Positions 56,061 to 64,000 of a stretch of 64,000 nucleotides of DNA are shown here, in pieces. The first letter of the stretch is position 1. Every line of letters starts with the position of its first letter. The notes under the pieces are model-generated. The model ran no database searches. It saw only the letters and a list, made by a program, of their open reading frames with translations, and was not told the origin of the DNA. The stretch comes from Leucocoprinus leucothites (taxonomy: Eukaryota > Basidiomycota > Agaricomycetes > Agaricales > Agaricaceae). Location of the stretch: positions 558,001 through 622,000 of the forward strand of contig JAACJO010000006.1 of assembly GCA_013368445.1 (NCBI GenBank). Reading direction: 5' to 3'. The translations under genes were made by a program, and so were the position numbers.

Positions 56061-56906
56061 AGGCTGCTGAAGAAAATTACTGGTGGACTGCTGAGAAGGA
56101 AGGACACTCACAATATTGGCTATGCAAATGGCAGTATCAACACAGGTGGGGAAAAGGTCCTTTTGAATGAATGAGTTGATGGAGGGTTGCTCAGGAGAGC
56201 ATTTTGAAAGATTCCTGCAAATACAAATCTTGTCCCTAAGGTCTGGGCCTTGAGATGAGACAGAGAAAATGAGAGGTGAAGATATGAAGGGGCCACAAAG
56301 AATGTGTTCAACTATGGATTGAAAATAAGGGCCAGACATGCGGCTAGCAGTAACCTCATCAAGAAGATACTCATCAATGTGAGTCATGTAAGAGTTGCAA
56401 GAAGGATGATTTGGAAAAACATGGGTACAAGAAATAGTGGGCATCCTGTCCAGGGGAAAGCTATTACGAATATTAAAGGTGAGCAGAGGGTAAGCCAAAG
56501 AAAGAGCACAATGTGAAAGTATAAACTTGAAAGCATCAGGATCATAAGGTGTTGTGATCCTACCAAAAATATCATCCAAAAGGTGGAGAGAGGGGTCAAA
56601 AGCAGTTCTATGGATAATAGAGGAATTAAGAGAAGGGTAGACTAGAAGAGGGGGTAAAGCAATAGACAGGAAGAGATCAGTGAGCCAAGGGGACTGCAGG
56701 TGCTGTGGGCCTTGGGCAGCATGTCCAACTGAGAGCTGGGTGTTGGTTTCCACAAAACATGCACAAATTGAGGTGTTTGGGACCATGGGTATAGGAATGA
56801 GAGGCATTCTTGAGGATGTTGTAGTTAATGCAGATTTTTCAACCATTGGGGCCAACAAGACAGCCAAGCTGGTTGACTTGGATGCAGGGACAGGATCCAT
56901 CATCAA
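56061..56906 (-). pseudogene. DIRS-like retroelement reverse transcriptase, N-terminal part
   Basis: A minus-strand open frame of about 280 codons contains TPYDPDAFKFILSHCALS, a block ending in NSFPLDRM, YLLDEVTASRMSGPYFQSI, CGPFISSPLIFSVSSQGPDL, then RDKICICRNLSKC and SINSFIQKDLFPT. This order (GPF..SPL, then K.R.CR.LS, then S.N..I...FPT) matches the RT of fungal DIRS/tyrosine-recombinase retroelements as I know it. The YxDD core, RNase H and recombinase lie beyond 56061 and are missing, because the G1 3' LTR abuts here. Family assignment is from motif memory, not a search. Confidence 0.6.
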
Positions 56907-58191
56907 AAAGCATGGTGTAGTTGAGTCAGATGTGAGTCAGTGCTGTGTGTCCTTCTCTGCCACAGATGAGACAGGTAGGAGCTGTAGAAGGGTTAGCAGG
57001 AAAGGGCTACAAGGTTGTAGGTATGGTAGTATTCAAGAGGAGCTGAAACCCCATATTCTAAGATAGCAGGGGAAGAGGGTTAAGAGGTGGGCCAGAAGGC
57101 ATGACAGGTGGGTTACCAGATGAATACACATGCATGAGTTGAGGAGGGTGACCAGTAGGATGAGGTGGTAGAGGGTAAAAGGGGGCATGCATGGGAGGTT
57201 GAAAATTAGGCAGGCCATGTAGATGGAAAGAAGAAGGCAGATGAAAGGAATTGGAAAAGGTGAAATTAACATTAATAGAGTGAAGCTGGAAGGCATTCTT
57301 GGCATGTTCCCAAGCAAGTGAATATATGGTAGCATTAAAGATAGCCATTCTATCTAAAAGCAACTGCCTTAACTGTAGTTTTTCAATCTTCCAAAAGTCA
57401 TATAATTCTACAGAGTTCTCTTGATCCAGAAAAAAAGTAAAATGTGAGGTCCAGGTTGTGGCAAAGGTAGAAATCAACAAAGCAACATTCTATTCTGAGA
57501 TGAAGCAGATAAAGCACTCAGAAGCCAGAGAGAATTCTGTATACAAAAGATTAAGCTCCTTGCATTTGGTACCATAGGAAGATTGGAATTTAGGAATGTC
57601 AAGAATTGTGTGTAAATTATTGTTATCATCTCTAAAGGTTCTCATGATGCAAGTGGAATGCTTGGAAAGTAAGGTGAGAACAGCACTCATGAAAAAAGGG
57701 AGAGGAAGGGAATCATGCTCATGGGTAATGAAATAAATAGAAGGAAATTCAACAAAGGCATTAGGAACCATATACATCAGCTGAAGGGAATCATCAGAAA
57801 TATGACTATGTTTATGGTTGACAAGAGGATTGGGAGAGGCCATGTGCTTATGTGCCAAAGGTATAGCAGGGCAAGTCTCCAAGAGTGCTAGAACATCAGG
57901 ATAAAGAGAGGAAGAATATGCAGGGCAAAGGGAAGGATTAGAGAGGAGAGTGAGTTTGTCCTCAAGAAATATACTAAAAACTTCAATAACAGCATCAGGT
58001 GGATTTGCATTACTAGGATTAGAACCCCAGGTGACAAGGGCCTGGATCCTTTGATCATTGTGATCATAGATAGCCTTGTTGTAGGCTAGACAAGAAGTGA
58101 CATGAGTGAGGAGGGGTTGAGAATTGAAGTTTTCATGACCTGGGAGAACAACAGCAGGGGGAGGAGGTGGAGGTAGGTTGACATTGGCCAT
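56907..58191 (-). pseudogene. DIRS-like retroelement gag with Cys-rich knuckle
   Basis: Starts at ATG 58191 (MANVNLPPPPPPAVVLPG). A ~230-codon open frame ends at 57490 and continues from 57480 (SHFTFFLDQENSVELYDFWK) to 57058. After a frame change come CLICGREGHTALTH (about 56950-56990) and CMFCGNQHPALSWTC (about 56720-56765). The two Cys/His clusters ahead of RT fit a Gag-like nucleic-acid-binding protein. Two or three stops or frameshifts break the link to RT. Confidence 0.55.
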
Positions 58192-59681
58192 GAGAGAGTG
58201 TGAGTAGAGAGAGCAACAAAAATAAATTTACTTTCAATATGGGGAGAGCAGGAGCATGACAAGAGAGATGAGGGAGAGTAGATGTGATGGGTGACAAAGG
58301 GGTGTGTATGCCTGTGTATAGACTAGTTAAGGACTGTACAGTTCATCAGCTTTGCTGTCATATCCTCTGATGGGTCTCTGACCCATCTCAGAGTATAATA
58401 CATACACATACAAATCAGCTCTCAGTATTTATGATAGGAAGATGGTAGAGAGAGAGACCTTATATCAGCCAAACAAGTGAATGCCATATCAACAATCTTC
58501 TTCATACCCACCCCATCTACACAAGTCATAATTAGAGTCATCCTCATAAAGAAACTCATTCACCTATTTATCAAGACCTTCCATTCTGTGGTCACTACCT
58601 GGCATGCCAAATGCCAATATCAATGCATTAGCATAGCACCAACCTGGACATACAAAACACTTGAATATATCCTCAAATGACACTTTCCATACCACCTCAT
58701 CATTTGGAAGTATACTGCCAGAAAATTAACTCCAGAACCCAAGTTACCAGATCCACATTCCTAGAGGCATAATCCTGCCCATGGGAACATCACATCTAAA
58801 GCACCTCCTCACCAGACATACTGTATGATATTGTAAGGTCAGATGAACAATTGTATCTCAGTTTTTGCTTGCATGATTGTCACAAAATTTGGTAGTTATC
58901 TTCTTAAACATCTTTGGTACACATTCTGTGCATTTTAGAGCAACCAATGACTGTAAGAGGTCAGTAGATTCCATTGGATGATTGGATGGGCAAGTCCAGG
59001 TGGTTGGGTATTCCCAATCACCCTATTAAGATTAATATTATAATGTAGTATTACAGCAGCATTCATTACAGGTACAGTGATGGAGTGTCACTTGACACAC
59101 AAGATTGAGTTCATTTTTTCGTGCTTGCACCTGCCTTCAGACCACCAGAAAAACCACATAGATATATAGTAAATGTTGTTATATACAACATAGAACATTG
59201 TTAAAATAAATTGTGATATGAGAAAGTCTCAAATCCTTTTTCCAATATTTGACACCCAAAATTGATGAATACCATCAGTTGACACAATGTGATGATTGGA
59301 CAACAAATCCATGAGAACTTGTTCCTTTGTAGGGTTACAGTAAGGCAAAATATTCCTCTTGAGTGTGTTTTCTGTTTACATGTCATGTAGGGCTCTTGGT
59401 ATTTTTCTATGAAGAAATGGGGACCTCAAGGCATTTATGATATTAACTTTTCTAGTGTATATGCTACTCTTGCATTATTGAGTCTCTGGTTGAATACAGC
59501 CTGTAATATTGAGCCTTGGACTCTGATTGAGTAGCCATAGTGCTAGACTCAAGGAATCTGGCCATGGAATGGGAGGTTTAGGGAGGTATAGATTTTTCAA
59601 GTTCACAGGCATACCCCTATTACCTTTACTAAATGCTGTGCTCTCAAAAAAGCCAGTTCATGCTAAATCCTAGTGGCTAGA
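58192..59681. other. No gene recognised; possible 5' end of the DIRS-like element
   Basis: Only frames below 70 codons occur. 58192-58480 may be untranslated leader of the minus-strand retroelement. The short block at 59073-59097 recurs at 23728-23752. The stretch ends where the G3b LTR begins, after CTAGA (59677-59681). Confidence 0.4.
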
Positions 59682-60346
59682 TGTTATGTATATTGATTAT
59701 ATCTAGCATTTGTTCCATCTACAATACAAAGTCAATATTAGCTTTACTTAAGTAATATCACAATTATGTTTTCCTCTCTATTTGTAATTGTTTTCTTTAG
59801 TTTGTTTTGACTCATTTACTTTGTCTCATTATGACTCATTATGACTTGTTTGGTTTTGTTTATGTTTTGATGACATGTGATTGTTAAATATAGCTGCACT
59901 ATATTTGGACTTACCTTGTGATCAATCAGATGATCAAAGAAGAACTTCTTTAGAAGAACTTCTAAAGCTTCCTTGACAGATTGCATCTTATATAGTTTAA
60001 TTAGTGTTAAGGAAGCTGTATGCTTCTCTTCTTTCATTAGAAGCCCTTAGCCCTAGTTAATATTAGATACAGACTTGTATCATATATAAGTCATTGACAT
60101 CTACCAAGGAGAAACAACATTTCTACTTGGTTAGGTGGAGACTCAATACGAGCCTTTATCTAAACAAAGTTGAATTGAACTTAAGCCCTAAGATTTCAAT
60201 TACTAAAAGTCTTAACTCTATAATTACTGTATTATAACTCTGACTTTGTAAACAACTTTGTTGCTTACTGAGAAGGAGTCCCCTTTGATAAGATCTACTT
60301 GATACTTATCACGCCAGGTTAGGACCAGGCCAGCATTACTATAACA
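59682..60346 (+). repeat. 5' LTR of G3b
   Basis: 665 bp, TGTTATGTATATTG...ACTATAACA, equal to 32821-33485 reversed, including the U3 region (ccatctacaatacaaag) where the G3a 3' LTR differs. Confidence 0.95.
60083..60128 (+). promoter_or_regulatory. TATA box and predicted RNA start / self-primer of G3b
   Basis: TATATAA at 60083-60089 is followed 35 bp later by CATTTCTACTT at 60118-60128. This 11-mer is the perfect reverse complement of 60349-60359 behind the LTR. Eleven bases is the length used by Tf1 self-priming. The G4 LTR and the solo LTR at 49776 keep the same block. Confidence 0.72.
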
Positions 60347-60348
60347 TT

Positions 60349-60359
60349 AAGTAGAAATG
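60349..60359 (+). promoter_or_regulatory. Self-complementary primer-binding site of G3b
   Basis: AAGTAGAAATG begins 2 nt after the LTR end (60346) and pairs over 11 nt with 60118-60128. The same site follows the LTR of G3a (32808-32818) and of G4 (near 35726-35736). Confidence 0.72.
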
Positions 60360-60365
60360 ATCCTT

Positions 60366-60401
60366 CTCTGTTAGCACAGAGCTGTTACTTTGCCCAGTAA
60401 C
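60366..60401 (+). other. Twin hairpins in the G3 leader
   Basis: Stem CTCTGT/ACAGAG (60366-60381, 4-nt loop) is followed 2 nt later by GTTACT/AGTAAC (60384-60401, 6-nt loop). In the diverged G4 leader (about 35684-35720) the second stem is unchanged and the first is shortened to CTCTG/CAGAG, so the fold is maintained right next to the priming site. Confidence 0.5.
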
Positions 60402-60913
60402 CCAACAATGTTGCAAACACTGTCAATTTGGGTTATCGCGGTTATAGCACAAGCTGTACCAAAACTATTGTGTATAACAACAAAGAGAGGGTTGACACAC
60501 ATTGCCAACTAGTGGAATAGTTGAGGATCACTCTTATTGATCTGAGCGATTATCTATGCTCTTAAAACATTTGGAGGCTTGTGAGAGCTAAGGTCATTGT
60601 ACCTAAATCTCAAATAAGATACCAGACCCAAGGGTAGATACTTGGGAGGGAGAAAATTGCCAGAAGAATAGGCATATCTCTGAAGATTACCAGACCTGAG
60701 GGTAAATACTCAGAAGACAGTTTATCTGTTGAAAGTCTTAAGAGACTATAAATACACAGTCCTAGAGACTATAAAGGTGAGTCCAAAGCAACTATAAACT
60801 AATTTTCCAATCACAGCAGAATCAAACTGCAAGTGTGATAATTGTCTTAAGGACAATTTACCATTTAAGACCATACCAGGTGTCTCCTTAGGCACCCATA
60901 GTCACAGTCCACA

Positions 60914-63094
60914 ATGGATGAAGAACAGTTTCTTAGAGAATGTTTTCCCAAATCAGCCTATGATTCAATCTTCAGTGAATCAGGGAAACACCGAGTCTGG
61001 AAGAGCAAAGAAACCAAGAAGCTCTACTATAACAAAGGAAAAGACATCTATTATGTCCCTGCCAAGGCTGAATACACAGTTCTATGAGAATTCCAAAATT
61101 ACCATGGAAAGCAACTCATTGAAGCAGTCAAAGAACAAGTCACACAAGGAGCTGATCCAGATAGACTTGACTCATTTACCTCAAGACAATTCCAAGAGGA
61201 AATCAAAAGAAACCCCTCAGAACAACCCTTCCACATCCCAGATACCCTTGCAGAATCCAGCAGGACCATCAAACCAATTATTGATGTAACCCAAAGAATT
61301 GGAGAAACCTCACAAGAAAATAATTCAGAGCCCAGAGTTGACACTCCAAGCTCAGAAGAATTTGAACCTGACAAAGAAGACAAAGAAGAAGATGAAGAAG
61401 GAACAGATAGTGGAGAAAGAAGCCAACAAGAATCTGAAGGAAATCAAACTGAAGAGGAAGCAGAAGAACTCGCAAGGGCAATTGATAATCTTAAACTCAA
61501 ATCCCCAGAAGAGCCCAGAGTTGATAGACCCCCTTCTTACACCTTGAGCCCAGCCCTTGGACATAGCCCAAGGTTCCTCAGTCCCATTACAAACCCTATC
61601 CCCTTTAGCTTTACCAATTCCCCCACCGGTATTGCCAGTACCAGTACCCTACCAACAACCAATCCCAACATTGCTACAGCCAGTACCACCATCACTGTAC
61701 CCACTAACACCCAACCAAAAGGGAAAGCAAAGGCAAATATCGCCAATACAGGAGGATCTTCAAATCGGAGAAGTCCTACACCACCACCACTAAGACCACA
61801 AGGAGGACCACCAAGTCCCAGAGGTAATCTGCCTGGAGGACCAGGAGGACCAGGAGGAGGACCACCAAATCCTAATCCAAACCCCCCGCCAAATCCAATG
61901 GCACAACCTCAAGCAGGATTCCAGCTCAAGTACCCAAAGCCCACCAGATTCGATGGCAACCCCAGCTATTACAGACCATGGATGGCCGAAGTCAAACTCT
62001 ACTTTGACTCATATGGTGTCACAGATGACCAAGCAAGAATCAACTACACACTTGGATTACTCAATGGAGCTGCCAAATTATGGCAACAGGATTACAGACT
62101 TAGTCAAGCAACTGCAGCTACCCAAGCAGGATATGTTGCACACACCTTTGACCAATTCAAGAATGCGCTTGAACAGTCATTCACTCCAACACAACAGAGC
62201 TTTGAGGCTGAAAGAGAGCTCTGCTATTATAGACAATGAAGCAAATACATCAAGGAGTACATTGCCAATTTTTCCATCCTCACCTCATGTGCAGGACTTA
62301 CTGACAGCACTTCTCTCTGATCCTACTTTGCCAAAGGACTCAACAACGATGTCAGATTCAAAGCAATTCAAGCTGACCCCCAAACCCTTGCACAGTGGAA
62401 AGCTGCCACAAGACAAGCATACAAAGTTGTCCAAGAACAAAAGAGATACCACATTGGAAATTCTACTCCAGGACCTTCAAATAGATCAAGAAAGACCAAA
62501 AAGAATAGTAGATAATACGGATCCCAACCACAATATAATGACATCCATAATCAACCCATATCTAGACCCAGACAATCCAAATGGGACATGGATATTGACA
62601 GAATATCAAGAGGAATATACCAATTATCAGTTGAAGATGATTGGGAAACAGATGATGGAGGTATATACAAACTTGGCACAGAGGATGATGATAATCCTGA
62701 AGAAGAGGAAAGTGAAGGAGAAGGCATCAATGAAACATACAATGAAGGACCAAGCAACACAGACAGAGATGTCTATAGTTCACTATACTCCCACATCATC
62801 AATAACATTCTCACTGACAAACAGAGGGTTGCACTCAAGAGAGGAGAATGCTTCTTCTGCCACAAGAAAGGACATTTCAGTAAATCTTGTCTGGCAAGGA
62901 AGGTTTGGTTTAAGTCCACAGGAAAGACAAACGTGGGACCAAAGCCAATGCAGAAGTCCAAGCCCAAACCGAAACAAGGGAATTGTAGACCTTTCAAGTC
63001 TAAAAGGAAAGATTCCAATGCCATGGTCTATGAAATAGATCAAGCTAGTGACGAAGATGATCCATTTCAAGAATACTCAAATGAAAATTTTTGA
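60914..63094 (+). pseudogene. gag of G3b
   Basis: Single 727-codon frame from ATG 60914 (MDEEQFLRECFPKSAYDSIF). In-frame stops are TGA 61085, TGA 62237, a TGA near 62318 and a TAG near 62507; reading continues in the same frame after each. It includes an acidic region, a Pro-rich hinge, a Gag core near 61940-62220 and the zinc knuckle CFFCHKKGHFSKSC near 62848-62890. It overlaps the pol start by 4 bp. It appears identical in sequence and stops to the gag at 30073-32253. Confidence 0.88.
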
Positions 63095-64000
63095 GTACTC
63101 ATGAAGATCAGATAGACATCATTGATCTTCAATCAAACAAAGGATTAATAGTACATGTACCAATATTGCTCCATACAACAAGAGCAAAACACAACCTACA
63201 AGCACTACTTGATTCAGGAGCTAGTGGAGAATTCATTGACCCACAACTAGTCAACACTTACAACCTGCCAAAATTCAAAATGAAAAAGGCAATCAAAATC
63301 CATAATGCCGATGGAACACAAAACTTATCAGGAAGTTGTACTCACTATACAAGATTAAAAATAGAAGTGAACAACAAGATTATGACAATCTCTCCAAGAA
63401 TAGTCAAACTTGGATCAAACCAACTATTCTTAGGAATCACATGGTTAAAGAGATTCAACCCTGACGTTGATTGGCAGAAACTGTCATTACGTTGGTGAGA
63501 TGAAAACTCAAACACGATCAAATTAACCAAAGCAAAAACTGACTCCATCAATCAGTTATATTATGAAATCAATGTGAAGTCCAACACATCACAACAACTT
63601 CACAACTTGGCTACTAAACCTAAACAGGAATTGAACCCTATGAAAGCCATACCTAAGAAATTTCATCAGTTCCTCAAAGTCTTCAATAAAGACAAATCTG
63701 AGAAATTACCACCCAGACATCCTTGGGATCACAAAATCGAGACTATACCCAAATTTGAACCCAAACGCATGCCAGTTTATCACCTGAAACCTCAGGAGAG
63801 AACTGAACTTGACAAGTTTATTTCTGAAAACCTATGAAAGGGATATATTCGGAAATCCAAATCACCTATGGCCTCTTCTTTCTTCTTTGTAGGAAAGAAA
63901 GGAGGAGACTTATGCCCATGTCAAGACTATCAATTCCTTAACAAGAATACAATAAAGAATGCTCACCCAATACTGAGCATATCACAAATCATGGATAAAC
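63091..64000 (+). pseudogene. pol of G3b, protease and start of RT (partial)
   Basis: From ATG 63091 the protease LLDSGASGEFID lies near 63208-63240 and ends in LFLGITWLKRFNPDVDWQK. A TGA at 63496-63498 (LRW-stop-DEN) and one at 63835-63837 (ENL-stop-KGY) interrupt the frame, which then runs on through [12 protein letters not shown] to the window end. [11 protein letters not shown] shows Cys and Gln where Arg is usual, both explicable by CpG change. Confidence 0.88.

Larger units (their letters stand above)
59682..64000 (+). mobile_element. Ty3/gypsy chromovirus G3b, 5' half (runs off the window)
   Basis: 5' LTR, leader, gag and the start of pol appear identical to 33485-29167 read backwards. 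The element continues beyond 64000, so its 3' LTR and right target duplication cannot be seen. Left flank is CTAGA. Confidence 0.93.

Noticed and set aside
58477..58680. 67-codon plus-strand frame
   Set aside because: No recognisable domain and no context; likely chance.
1..64000. rRNA or tRNA genes, origins or bacterial-type features
   Set aside because: Nothing resembling them was recognised by reading. A tRNA scan was not possible here, so absence is not proven.

Overview
This window is a eukaryotic, fungal, repeat-dominated region. The best fit is a mushroom-forming basidiomycete (Agaricomycete). Supporting signs are short introns of about 50-60 bp with GTAAGT/CAG borders, fungal-type NACHT (STAND/NLR) genes, chromodomain-bearing Ty3/gypsy elements, Ty1/copia, Tc1/mariner, hAT, Helitron and DIRS-like pieces, and decay concentrated at CpG (CpG to TpG or CpA). 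No intact cellular gene is visible. The longest unbroken protein is a retrotransposon Gag of 529 codons (38552-40141).

Layout. 1-734 is the end of a Helitron helicase. 1135-1265 is a 27-bp minisatellite. 3877-7784 (minus) is NACHT pseudogene A, split by a 1593-bp mariner (4724-6316, 215-bp terminal repeats, TA duplication), with a solo copia LTR in its upstream intron (7848-8127). 9180-10170 and 18340-19620 are diverged copies of one unrecognised segment. 13342-17841 is a decayed, intron-containing hAT element. 20240-22699 (minus) is NACHT pseudogene B, a paralogue of A, cut just after Walker B by a 264-bp solo gypsy LTR (21929-22192).

24036-33485 (minus) is a gypsy chromovirus, called G3a here, with gag, pol and an extra zinc-knuckle ORF behind pol. 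A solo LTR (28100-28645) sits in its reverse transcriptase. 33506-37100 holds a palindrome with LTR-like arms, a gag fragment and LTR of a G3-related element (G4), and a 794-bp inversion. 37101-56060 is a nest. Gypsy G1 (plus) is split by copia C1 (minus, 37438-52224). C1 is interrupted by a solo LTR (S) and by another solo LTR at 49776-50441. S is split by gypsy G2 (37883-46754), and G2 carries a reversed solo LTR of its own family (42310-42914). Nearly every level can be peeled off by a 5-bp target duplication that rejoins the host frame.

56061-58191 (minus) is the front of a DIRS-like retroelement truncated by the G1 3' LTR. 59682-64000 (plus) is G3b, a second copy of the G3 5' half. It appears identical to 29167-33485 in opposite orientation.

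Main points to follow up: (1) both G3 and G2 show an 11-12 nt sequence just behind the 5' LTR that is perfectly complementary to LTR sequence about 31-35 bp downstream of a TATA box, the signature of Tf1/sushi-type self-primed reverse transcription; (2) three gypsy families each carry an extra ORF between pol and the 3' LTR, one of them antisense and spliced; (3) LTR copies differ largely at former CpG sites, and many in-frame stops are TGA where an arginine CGA is expected, pointing to CpG methylation and deamination as the silencing and decay process.
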